From assembly GCA_023410295.1 (NCBI GenBank), contig JAEYPY010000087.1, forward strand, positions 1 through 5,304: 5,304 nt of DNA, in the 5' to 3' direction. The translations under genes were made by a program, and so were the position numbers. Below are positions 1 to 5,304 of this stretch, piece by piece. The notes beneath the pieces were generated by a model. It was not told the origin of the DNA. It did not search any database and saw nothing but the letters and a program-made list of their open reading frames with translations. The DNA comes from Pseudomonadota bacterium. GTDB taxonomy: Bacteria; Pseudomonadota; Alphaproteobacteria; Caulobacterales; Aquidulcibacteraceae. Every line of letters begins with the position of its first letter. Positions within the stretch are counted from its first letter, which is position 1.

Positions 1-1268
1 CGCCAGACGGTGTTGGAAAGATCGTCGGCGACAATAAGCGCGCCCCGCGGATCGAGCGTGACGCCAACCGGGCGGCCACGTGCGCGGCCTTCGTGCAGGA
101 AGCCGGAGACGAAATCGATCGGCTCTCCGCTCGGTCGGCCATCAAGGAAGGGCACGAACACGACTTTATAGCCAACCGGCGTGCTGCGATTCCAACTGCC
201 GTGCATGCCGACGAACGCCCCTTGCGCGAAACGCGCGCCCATGACTGGGCTGGAGAAGGCAAGTCCGAGCGCGGCCACGTGCGAGCCGAGGCTGTAGTCT
301 GGCGCAATTGCGGACGCGACTTTCTCGGGGTCCTGCGGCTGTGCGCGGTGATCGACGTTCTGGCCCCAATAGGAATAGGGCCAGCCGTAGAAGCCGCCTT
401 CGCGCACGGAGGTGAGATAATCCGGCACGAGATTTGGTCCGATCTCGTCACGTTCATTGACGGCGGCGAAAAGCTGACCAGTCCCCGGCTGGAACGCCAG
501 CGCCGTGGGGTTGCGCAGGCCGGTGGCGTACTGGCGATGTGCGCCGGTTTGCGCATCGATCTCCCAGACCATCGCGCGGTCGACCTCCGCCGCCATCCCG
601 CGTTCGGTTATGTTGCTGTTCGAGCCGATGCCGACATAGAGGAAACGCCCATCGGGGCTCGCCGTCATAGCTTTGGTCCAGTGGTGATTGATTTCCGACG
701 GCAAGGGTGTCAGCTCGGTCGGCGGTCCGCTGGCTTGCGTTTGCCCGACGCTATAGTCGAAGCGCACCAGCGCATCCTGATTGGCGACGAACAGCTGATT
801 GCCGATTAGCGCGAGCCCGTAAGGCGCATTCAAATCTTCCGCGAACACGCTGCGCACTTCGTAGACACCATCGCCATCGGCATCGCGCAATAGTGTGAGT
901 CGATCGCCGCCGGGCACGGAGCTCTTGCCGAGCCCCTTGATGAAGCCGGCGATGATGTCCTTGGGCCGCAGCGCCGGCGCGCCGCCGCCGCTGCCTTCGG
1001 TGACCAGGATATCGCCATTCGGCAGCATCAACGTCTGGCGGCAGATGCCAAAATCCGTTGCGATCGGCGTGATGGTGTAACCATCGGGCACAGTCGGACG
1101 CGCATCGCCCCAACCCGTCGGGCGCGGGATCACCATGCGCGGCAGCAATCCGCGTTCAGGATCGGGCAGCGTCGGGTTGGGTCCATACTCCGGCTGCGGA
1201 GGTTCGCCGCCGCACGCCGCGACCGTCAGCGCCGCAGCGCCGCTTGCGAGAAAGGAACGGCGCTTCAT
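1..1268 (-). CDS. PQQ-dependent L-sorbosone dehydrogenase-like lipoprotein (3' end cut by window)
   Basis: Predicted periplasmic quinoprotein of the sorbosone dehydrogenase / PQQ-dependent sugar dehydrogenase beta-propeller family; such enzymes oxidise sugars or alcohols and pass electrons to the respiratory chain. 422 complete codons are visible and it runs off the window at ...NTVW-R, a position usually only a few residues from the family's C-terminus. The N-terminus KRRSFLASG carries a twin-arginine motif, followed by a hydrophobic stretch and a lipobox VAAC (Cys19), so a Tat-exported lipoprotein is inferred. Family signatures seen: DADGDG calcium-loop-like motif (129-134), HHWTKAM (195-201), YVGIGSNSNITERGM (211-225), GLRNPTALAFQP (250-261), NERDEIGPNLVPDY (271-284), GGFYGWPYSYWG (291-302) and HGSWNRS (356-362). 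The ATG is supported by GGGAGAG five bases upstream (1274-1280) and by an ATGA overlap with the preceding DUF2231 gene, so the two are probably co-translated. The exact substrate cannot be told from sequence. No PQQ synthesis genes are in the window, so the cofactor must be made elsewhere or taken up. Confidence 0.93.
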   Translation of the reverse strand, partial: MKRRSFLASGAAALTVAACGGEPPQPEYGPNPTLPDPERGLLPRMVIPRPTGWGDARPTVPDGYTITPIATDFGICRQTLMLPNGDILVTEGSGGGAPALRPKDIIAGFIKGLGKSSVPGGDRLTLLRDADGDGVYEVRSVFAEDLNAPYGLALIGNQLFVANQDALVRFDYSVGQTQASGPPTELTPLPSEINHHWTKAMTASPDGRFLYVGIGSNSNITERGMAAEVDRAMVWEIDAQTGAHRQYATGLRNPTALAFQPGTGQLFAAVNERDEIGPNLVPDYLTSVREGGFYGWPYSYWGQNVDHRAQPQDPEKVASAIAPDYSLGSHVAALGLAFSSPVMGARFAQGAFVGMHGSWNRSTPVGYKVVFVPFLDGRPSGEPIDFVSGFLHEGRARGRPVGVTLDPRGALIVADDLSNTVW

Positions 1269-1711
1269 GTCCGCTCTCCCGTGCGCAATCCGGAAAACCC
1301 GATCCAGGCGGCGAGCGCCGCGAGGAGCGTCGTGATGAAGGAGAGCCAAACGCCTTCAGGCATAACCGCCCAGGCGTCCTTGCCGTGCACGAACGCGTTG
1401 ATCAGACCAAGCACCCACATGAGCGCGAGAATGGCGGCGTAGGCGATAAGGCGGCGCGTGCGCGCGGTGCGATCTCGAATGAGATCAATCAGCACCCAAG
1501 CCAAGGCAAAGCCGCCGCCGATCAGCCCGCCAACAATGAGCCACGAGGCGAAATTGCTCCACTGGATTTCGTACGTCGACGCGTAGGCCCAATCCGCGAT
1601 CCAGGCGGCGAAAAACATTGCCAGCGGAAACGCGAGCAGCATGGCGTGAATGGGATGGGGCGGCCTGTGGCCGCGCCGCGCGAAAATCTCCGTGACCGCA
1701 TGACTAGTCAT
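1265..1711 (-). CDS. DUF2231-family small integral membrane protein
   Basis: 148-residue membrane protein that I assign to the DUF2231 family from its overall pattern. A conserved HPIHAMLLAFPL segment (19-30) opens the first helix. Four membrane segments are visible at about 24-44, 55-77, 88-107 and 119-141, and the last loop contains INAFVHGKDAWAVMPEG (104-120). His19, His22 and His109 are candidate metal or haem ligands, but that is inference; the family has no settled biochemical role. The ATG at 1711 is chosen over an upstream in-frame start at 1786 because AAGGAGG (1723-1729) lies 11 bases before it, and the extra 25 residues of the longer form are basic and unlike the family. The stop overlaps the start of the PQQ dehydrogenase (ATGA). 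This suggests a joint role, perhaps as membrane anchor or electron-transfer partner for that enzyme. Confidence 0.87.
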   Translation of the reverse strand: MTSHAVTEIFARRGHRPPHPIHAMLLAFPLAMFFAAWIADWAYASTYEIQWSNFASWLIVGGLIGGGFALAWVLIDLIRDRTARTRRLIAYAAILALMWVLGLINAFVHGKDAWAVMPEGVWLSFITTLLAALAAWIGFSGLRTGERT

Positions 1712-1791
1712 AGCGTGATCAGCCTCCTTCACCGGTTTGAGATAGCGCGCGATTACCGTCTGGCCAGCTCTGGAGCGGCGCCACAACGTAA

Positions 1792-1825
1792 GAGAGGCGG
1801 ACCGGCTTTAGCCGATCCGCCTCTC
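1792..1825 (-). terminator. long hairpin after doxX-like gene, probable terminator
   Basis: Positions 1792-1807 and 1810-1825 form a 16-bp inverted repeat with a single C/A mismatch; in practice it is a long GC-rich stem with a loop of about four bases (TTTA on the plus strand). It begins four bases after the DoxX-family stop codon. On the minus strand the stem is followed by TTACGTT, only a weak U-tract, so termination is likely but may be partial. It could also stabilise the 3' end of the doxX mRNA. Confidence 0.6.
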
Positions 1826-1828
1826 CGT

Positions 1829-2314
1829 TCACGGGTTGGCCAGGACGTCGTACACCACCGCCCGCCGTTTCGATGCTGGGAGACGAGTCCCAGCCGGGGG
1901 CTGGCGTGCGCTCCGGTCAGCGGCGCCTCGCTTAGACAAGCCATCGAGGCTGAAGGCGCCGGGGCCCGTGAAGACGATGAGCAGGAACACGAAGGTATAG
2001 AGAATGGCCGCGTCGCCGCCGTTCAACACCGGGTAGAAGTTGGCCGGGGCGTGGAACATCCAGTACGCAACAGCCATCGTGCCTGAGCTGATGAAGGCCG
2101 CCGCGCGGGTGAAGAGTCCGCCCAGGAGCAGCGTGCCGCCCACCAATTCAATCCAGGCGCCGACCCAGAGCAGCGAGCCTGCCGCCGGTAAGCCGCCTTC
2201 GGGCGGAGCTGGGAAGCCGAAGAGCTTCTGTGTGCCGTGCGCGATGAAGATGAGCGCGGCCGCGATCCGCAGCGCGGCCAGCGCGTAGGGCGTATATCGA
2301 TCAAGTTTTGACAT
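1829..2314 (-). CDS. DoxX family membrane protein
   Basis: 161-residue inner-membrane protein of the DoxX family. Membrane segments lie at about 9-28, 46-68, 72-88 and 101-117. Family-typical sequence includes LRIAAALIFIAHGTQKLFGF (15-34), the Glu-containing helix GAWIELVGGTLLLGG (52-66) and HAPANFYPVLNGGDAAILY (88-106), with the core ending at GPGAFSLDGL (117-126). DoxX-type proteins have been linked to quinone-coupled redox reactions and oxidative stress, but many members are uncharacterised and no reaction can be assigned here. The ATG is supported by AAAGGAGA (2323-2330) eight bases upstream. Residues 127-161 form a basic, proline-rich tail (KRGAADRSARQPP...) beyond the usual end of the domain, possibly a read-on into former noncoding DNA. 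The gene follows a LysR regulator in the same direction with a 119-base gap, so it may be under that regulator's control; a long hairpin follows its stop. Confidence 0.88.
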   Translation of the reverse strand: MSKLDRYTPYALAALRIAAALIFIAHGTQKLFGFPAPPEGGLPAAGSLLWVGAWIELVGGTLLLGGLFTRAAAFISSGTMAVAYWMFHAPANFYPVLNGGDAAILYTFVFLLIVFTGPGAFSLDGLSKRGAADRSARQPPAGTRLPASKRRAVVYDVLANP

Positions 2315-2415
2315 GGTGCTTGTCTCCTTTCGTACCGCGGCATGGCCGCTGCCTCGATGAGAAGGAGATAAGCGTTCTACCGACCGAAATAATCCGCGCG
2401 AATCTGGAAGGACTA

Positions 2416-2430
2416 TTCGCCTCTATCGAA
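2416..2430. promoter_or_regulatory. candidate LysR-type operator (TTCG-N7-CGAA dyad)
   Basis: TTCG at 2416-2419 and CGAA at 2427-2430 form a perfect 4-bp dyad. It contains the T-N11-A spacing (T2417, A2429) typical of LysR-type binding sites. It sits between the regulator's stop codon (2434) and the doxX start (2314), about 100 bases upstream of the latter, a reasonable place for an activator site. A short dyad is common by chance, so this is only a candidate. I saw no convincing -35/-10 pair in the gap. Confidence 0.25.
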
Positions 2431-2433
2431 CAA

Positions 2434-3333
2434 TCACGCCCACGCCGGCTTCGCAAATGCTTTGGCGAGATGATCAATGAAGGTACGCGACTTGGCCGGC
2501 ACGAACTGACTTTCCGGATAGACAGCGAACACGCCGAACTCAGCAGCGCGCCAAGCGGGCAGCACTTCGACCAAGCGCCCGCGCTTGATCAGCGGGCCAG
2601 CGATAAAGTCGGGTTGGAGTGCAATTCCCACCCCTTCGGCCGCAGCGGCTACGATGACGTCGCCATTATTGCTGCGCAGCGCCGCGTCAGCGACATTGAA
2701 TATGACTTCCTCGGACCGGCGCTTGAAGCGCCACTCATCGCGGTCGAGCCAGAGTGTGTAGAAAAGCAGAGTATGGTTCTTAAGATCGCGCGGATGTTTC
2801 GGTGGGCCGCGGCGCTTAAGATAAGCGGGCGCGGCGCACAGCAGCATGCGGCAGCTTGCAAGCTTGCGTGCAATCAAGCTGGAGTCGCGCAGATTGCCGA
2901 TACGGATAGCGACATCGACATTCTCCTCCAAGAGATCGACAAGCTTGTCCGTCAGCGTGAGTTCAACCCGCACTTCCGGGTGCTTGGACATGAACGCTCC
3001 GATCTCAGGGGCGAGATGGCGAAAGCCGAAGCTCATCGGCGCATTGACGCGGAGCGTGCCGCGCGGCTCGGCGGTGAGGCTTGCGGCTTCGGCAGCGGCT
3101 TCCTCAAGTGCCGCCAGCCCGAGACGCACCCGCTCCAGAAACGCCGCGCCAGGCTCCGTTAGCGCTACGCGACGCGTGGTGCGCTGCAAGAGGCGCACGC
3201 CGAGCTCGGCCTCAAGATCGCGCACGCGCTCGCTGACCAGCGTGCGTGAAAGATTGAGCTCTCGCGCAGCGGCGGTGAAGCTCTTCAGCTCTGCGACTTT
3301 GACGAATATTTCGAGCGCCTGAAACCGATCCAT
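2434..3333 (-). CDS. LysR-family transcriptional regulator (CrgA-like)
   Basis: 299-residue LysR-type DNA-binding regulator. Numbered from the ATG, the N-terminal winged helix-turn-helix covers about residues 1-60, with the recognition region FTAAARELNLSRTLVSERVRDLE (19-41), followed by LLQRTTRRVALTEPGAAFLER and a linker helix. The effector-binding periplasmic-binding-protein-like domain runs from about 88, opening PRGTLRVNAPMSFGFRHLAP and including DVAIRIGNLRDSSLIARKLA, a pattern of the CrgA subgroup. The ligand is unknown. The reading frame can begin at GTG 3336 or ATG 3333; I chose the ATG because family members usually begin MDxFxAxxIF. No Shine-Dalgarno sequence is visible before either start, so translation may be weak or the transcript leaderless. 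It lies 119 bases upstream of the DoxX gene in the same direction, which is the likeliest local target. This tandem order differs from the usual divergent LysR layout. Confidence 0.93.
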   Translation of the reverse strand: MDRFQALEIFVKVAELKSFTAAARELNLSRTLVSERVRDLEAELGVRLLQRTTRRVALTEPGAAFLERVRLGLAALEEAAAEAASLTAEPRGTLRVNAPMSFGFRHLAPEIGAFMSKHPEVRVELTLTDKLVDLLEENVDVAIRIGNLRDSSLIARKLASCRMLLCAAPAYLKRRGPPKHPRDLKNHTLLFYTLWLDRDEWRFKRRSEEVIFNVADAALRSNNGDVIVAAAAEGVGIALQPDFIAGPLIKRGRLVEVLPAWRAAEFGVFAVYPESQFVPAKSRTFIDHLAKAFAKPAWA

Positions 3334-3362
3334 CACGCAGCATTGTCTGAGGAGTGGGAGAC

Positions 3363-3390
3363 AAACAAGGCCCTGGCGGGCCTATTGTTT
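3363..3390. terminator. bidirectional rho-independent terminator candidate
   Basis: AAACAAGGCCC (3363-3373) pairs with GGGCC (3378-3382) and TTGTTT (3385-3390) around a TGGC loop, with a two-base TA bulge on the right arm. The GC core with A-rich and U-rich outer arms lets the same hairpin work in both directions: on the minus strand it reads GGGCCTTGTTTG, on the plus strand GGGCCTATTGTTT. It lies about 250 bases after the last antiporter gene and about 30 bases before the LysR start, separating those two transcription units. Confidence 0.55.
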
Positions 3391-3637
3391 AGGCTTCGGC
3401 CAGGTCGGACTTGGGAGCGTCGACGTTTCGGCGCGGACCGCCGTGGCGACGCCGGAGGGCCGCTTCGCGTGTCATAGATGAGTGCCTGCTGCTCGCCTCG
3501 CAGCGTTAGAGGGATGATCGCAGCGCCGCCGTTCGCGGCAATGTCATCGGTTGTCTCGAAAGCGCCCTGGATCGCCCAGTAGCGGCGTGAATAGTCCGCC
3601 GCGGCCTGCAAACCGAGGCGCCAGTGCCCGCGCGGGC
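3389..3637 (-). other. region between mnhG and lysR: possible frameshifted gene remnant
   Basis: No confident gene lies between the mnhG stop (3638) and the lysR start (3333). On the minus strand one frame, open from inside mnhG, reads GHWRLGLQAAADYSRRYWAI, then continues through GAFETTDDIAANGG and LRGEQQALIYDT to about 3470. From there the adjacent +1 frame (ATG 3475) reads REAALRRRHGGPRRNV to a natural-looking end, KSDLAEA, at TAA 3389. About three quarters of third positions are G or C in both stretches, as in coding DNA here. A TTG at 3611 is the only upstream start candidate and has no ribosome binding site. The pattern fits a gene that has lost its 5' end and gained a one-base insertion (or lost two bases), but chance open frames are possible in GC-rich DNA. 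I do not recognise the protein. Confidence 0.25.
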
Positions 3638-3982
3638 TCAGTCCATCGGCGGCACGGAGTCGTTGGCTTCGGCGCGGTCGCGGTAGAGCGCGGCGCGCAC
3701 GAGCAGGATGAAGGTGACCGGCGTTGTGATCAGGACAAGCGCGGCAATGAGAATCTCATGCGCAACAAAGCGCGTTTGCAACACCGAAAAGCAGAGCATC
3801 GAGGCGGCGAGGATAAGCGCGGCGCCGGCGGTGGCGCCCAGAGTGGGCGCGTGCACGCGGTCGTAAAAGGACTGCAGGCGCGCCAAGCCGATCGCGCCGA
3901 TCAGCGTGAAAGCCGCGCCGGTGACAACGAAAATCGCCGTCAGCAGGGCGGCCCAAAGGGGGAGGTCGGGCGCCTGGATCAT
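3638..3982 (-). CDS. mnhG: Na+/H+ antiporter subunit G (MnhG/MrpG/PhaG)
   Basis: 114-residue subunit G of the multisubunit Mrp-type monovalent cation/proton antiporter in the inner membrane. Three membrane segments are visible at about 10-32, 48-68 and 75-97, with the family signature ALTLIG-like FTLIGAIGLARLQSFYDRVHAPT (26-48) followed by TLGATAGAALILAA. The start is the ATG at 3982, which overlaps the mnhF stop (ATGA) and has GAGGTG (3988-3993) five bases upstream; a much longer in-frame extension up to 4288 reads through mnhF in another frame and is not real. G is the usual last gene of the operon. The short charged tail RDRAEANDSVPPMD is unremarkable. G is needed for a working complex in characterised systems, though it is not itself thought to be the ion channel. 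Confidence 0.95.
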   Translation of the reverse strand: MIQAPDLPLWAALLTAIFVVTGAAFTLIGAIGLARLQSFYDRVHAPTLGATAGAALILAASMLCFSVLQTRFVAHEILIAALVLITTPVTFILLVRAALYRDRAEANDSVPPMD

Positions 3983-4260
3983 TCGATCACCTCGCCGCGC
4001 ATGAGAAACTTCGCCAGCGCTACCGTGGAGCAGAACCCCAGCAGGCCAATGATCAGCGCCGCCTCGAAGTAGAGCGTGCTGCCGGTGCGCACGCCGAATG
4101 TGATCATCATCAGCAGGCCGGTCGTGTAGAGCGTATCGAGCCCGACGACGCGGTCCTGTGCGCGCGGTCCCTTGACGATCCGCCAGACGGCTAGCCCCAT
4201 GGCTAGCGCCAGCATGATCTGCGCCGCGAGCAGCGCGCCGCCGAGGATAAGCACGCTCAA
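3979..4260 (-). CDS. mnhF: Na+/H+ antiporter subunit F (MnhF/MrpF/PhaF), TTG start
   Basis: 93-residue subunit F of the Mrp-type antiporter. Three membrane segments lie at about 4-26, 39-57 and 64-85. The family signature RIVKGPRAQDRVVGLDTLY (27-45) is intact, including the acidic Asp36, which corresponds to a conserved Asp in this family. The apparent start is TTG at 4260, overlapping the mnhE stop (TTGA), with GGAG (4269-4272) eight bases upstream. A GTG two codons downstream (4254) is the alternative, but its spacing from that ribosome binding site is poor. The rare start may set a lower synthesis rate, or simply follow from the overlap. It overlaps mnhG by four bases at its 3' end. Confidence 0.95.
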   Translation of the reverse strand: MSVLILGGALLAAQIMLALAMGLAVWRIVKGPRAQDRVVGLDTLYTTGLLMMITFGVRTGSTLYFEAALIIGLLGFCSTVALAKFLMRGEVIE

Positions 4261-4745
4261 CCGAATATCTCCAACAGCAGAGGTTCATAGCGGCGCTTCA
4301 CCAGCGCGACATAGTCCGCCTCATCGACAAGATCGAACACGTGCAGCAGCAGACGATTCTGCGCGGCGTCGTGCTGCGCCCAGAGCGTACCGGGCGTGCT
4401 GGTGATGATGATGGCCAGCAGCGCAAGCCCGTATTTGTTGGTGAGATCGAGCGGAATGGAAACGAAGCCCGACGTGCGCTTCTGTCGCGCGCTGCTCAAG
4501 ATAATGGACGCCACCGCAAGATTCGATCGGATGATGTCGTAGATGACGATGCCGAGGAGCTTGAGAGCTGCGCGTGCGCTGCGGATGCGCGGGCGCTCGA
4601 CTTGAAGCGGCGCGAGGCTCCAGGGTGCGGCGAGCCCGATCAGCACCGCGCCAACGATAGTCGCCGGCGAAACAGAATTGTGCAGCAGCAGCCACATCAT
4701 CGCCAGCAGCACCGAAAGGCCGGGATAGGGCAGAAGCCGGCTCAT
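4257..4745 (-). CDS. mnhE: Na+/H+ antiporter subunit E (MnhE/MrpE/PhaE)
   Basis: 162-residue subunit E of the Mrp-type antiporter. The N-terminal membrane hairpin is at about 10-45, with the family motif NSVSPATIVGAVLIGLAAPW (23-42). It is followed by helix KLLGIVIYDIIRSNLAVASI (62-81) and a soluble C-terminal domain with the conserved GFVSIPLDLTNKYGLALLA (93-111), ITSTPGTLWAQHD (114-126) and HVFDLVDE (135-142). The start is ATG 4745, placed by AAGGAGG (4753-4759) seven bases upstream and by an ATGA overlap with the subunit D stop; an upstream in-frame start at 4826 would add alanine/arginine-rich sequence read from mnhD in another frame. Length and motifs match the family. Confidence 0.96.
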   Translation of the reverse strand: MSRLLPYPGLSVLLAMMWLLLHNSVSPATIVGAVLIGLAAPWSLAPLQVERPRIRSARAALKLLGIVIYDIIRSNLAVASIILSSARQKRTSGFVSIPLDLTNKYGLALLAIIITSTPGTLWAQHDAAQNRLLLHVFDLVDEADYVALVKRRYEPLLLEIFG

Positions 4746-5304
4746 CGCGCCGCCTCCTTGCGCGCTGCTGGTGCAGGCGCGCGGTGCAGCACGGCGCTGA
4801 TGTACTCGTGCGGCCGCTGCAGCCACGCCACGGTGTCGTCCGTGTAGCGCAGCACCGCGCCGCCGTGCGTGGTCAGCACAATGCTGGCGAAGAGGAGCCC
4901 GGCAATGGCGGTGAATTCAACGCCGCGCACGCGCGGGACAACACGCTCTTCGCCTGACGCCCAGACTGTGTCGATGCCGATGCGCAGCAGCGCAACGATG
5001 GCGGTGAAGCTCGAAATCGCCAACAGTGCGATAATGATCCAGCCGGGCGCAGCAGGTTGTTCTGCGAGGCCCATCATCATCGCCATTTTGCCGACGAAGC
5101 CAGAGAGCGGCGGCAGGCCCGCCAGCAGCAGCGCGCACACAATGAAGCCGCCGCTGATGAGGGCGATGGCCACCGGGATAATGACCCCGACCTCGTCCGT
5201 CGGCGGTCCGTCATCGTAAGGATCGCGATATTCGTCGGCGAAGACCGGCGGGGCCTCTGCGGGCGCTGTGGTGCCGCGCGCGCGGTTCAGAAGTTCGATC
5301 AGCA
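4742..5304 (-). CDS. mnhD: Na+/H+ antiporter subunit D (MnhD/MrpD/PhaD), C-terminal part, 5' end outside window
   Basis: The last 186 residues of the large proton-translocating subunit D, homologous to the antiporter-like subunits of respiratory complex I. The fragment opens with a hydrophilic loop, LIELLNRARG, then an acidic, proline-rich stretch with DEYRDPYDDGPPTDE. A membrane segment follows, then LLLAGLPPLSGFVGKMAMM, the conserved PPLSGF-x-x-K signature of MrpD/NuoN-type subunits. Two further membrane segments (WIIIALLAISSFTAIVALLR and FTAIAGLLFASIVLTTHGG) precede the short tail HEYISAVLHRAPAPAARKEA. The frame is open to the window edge, so the GTG at 5173 is internal and not the start. 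Subunits A/B and C would be expected further upstream, outside the window, and the operon promoter with them. The stop overlaps mnhE by four bases. Confidence 0.95.
   Translation of the reverse strand, partial: LIELLNRARGTTAPAEAPPVFADEYRDPYDDGPPTDEVGVIIPVAIALISGGFIVCALLLAGLPPLSGFVGKMAMMMGLAEQPAAPGWIIIALLAISSFTAIVALLRIGIDTVWASGEERVVPRVRGVEFTAIAGLLFASIVLTTHGGAVLRYTDDTVAWLQRPHEYISAVLHRAPAPAARKEAAR

Noticed and set aside
93..809. Plus-strand open frame of 238 codons
   Set aside because: It lies antisense to the PQQ dehydrogenase, which has many family motifs; the plus-strand product is Arg/Ala-rich with no recognisable domain. Long antisense frames are expected in GC-rich coding DNA.
1244..2086. 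Plus-strand open frame of 280 codons spanning DUF2231 and doxX
   Set aside because: It runs antisense across two real genes and the terminator hairpin, and its product is low-complexity and charged.
2337..2349. GCGGC-ATG-GCCGC hairpin just upstream of the doxX ribosome binding site
   Set aside because: A five-pair stem with a three-base loop is common by chance at this GC content, and no regulatory context supports it.
2308..3162. Plus-strand open frame of 284 codons
   Set aside because: It is antisense to the well-supported LysR gene and has no recognisable domain or ribosome binding site.
3333..3611. Minus-strand open frame of 92 codons from TTG 3611 taken as one intact gene
   Set aside because: Its second half runs through the terminator hairpin to the lysR start with Arg/Pro-rich sequence, and it has a TTG start without a ribosome binding site. 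Only its first half looks coding, and that is reported as a possible remnant.
3626..3637. Palindrome GCCCGCGCGGGC directly after the mnhG stop
   Set aside because: It would leave a stem of only four pairs and has no U-tract, so it is a weak terminator candidate; the hairpin at 3363-3390 fits better.
4190..4207. Perfect 7-bp inverted repeat GCTAGCC-CCAT-GGCTAGC
   Set aside because: It lies inside mnhF, in codons for ALAMGLA, and is explained by repeated Leu-Ala codons; there is no sign of a regulatory role.

Overview
The window is GC-rich, and every gene I can support lies on the minus strand, so the operons read from high to low coordinates. The long plus-strand reading frames are antisense shadows. 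GC-rich third codon positions, strong AAGGAGG-type ribosome binding sites, the D-E-F-G end of a multisubunit Na+/H+ antiporter (Mrp/Mnh/Pha) operon and a CrgA-type LysR regulator suggest an alphaproteobacterium. That placement is inference: there is no rRNA or marker gene here, so no genus can be named.

In transcription order, 5304 to 3638 is the 3' half of an mrp/mnh operon: the C-terminal part of subunit D (its 5' end is outside the window), then complete E, F and G. Each gene overlaps the next by 4 bases (ATGA, TTGA, ATGA), the usual sign of translational coupling. The products would form part of a membrane complex exchanging cytoplasmic Na+ (or K+) for external H+.

Positions 3637 to 3334 hold no confident gene. 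There is coding-like sequence that changes frame near 3470, perhaps a decayed gene, and then a hairpin with U-rich flanks (3363-3390) that could terminate transcription in both directions.

Positions 3333 to 2434 encode a LysR-family regulator. A 119-base gap follows, containing a TTCG-N7-CGAA dyad (a possible LysR-type site), and then a DoxX-family membrane protein gene (2314-1829). A long hairpin (1825-1792) lies directly after the doxX stop.

Positions 1711 to 1 hold a two-gene unit: a small four-helix DUF2231 membrane protein overlapping by ATGA a PQQ-dependent L-sorbosone dehydrogenase-like protein. The latter has a Tat-like lipoprotein signal and lacks only its extreme C-terminus at the window edge. 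Together they look like an envelope sugar or alcohol oxidation module.

I found no CRISPR array, tRNA, rRNA, insertion sequence, phage gene or clearly new system. The points most worth checking are the DUF2231/PQQ-dehydrogenase pairing, the possible gene remnant at 3389-3637, and the LysR-doxX arrangement.
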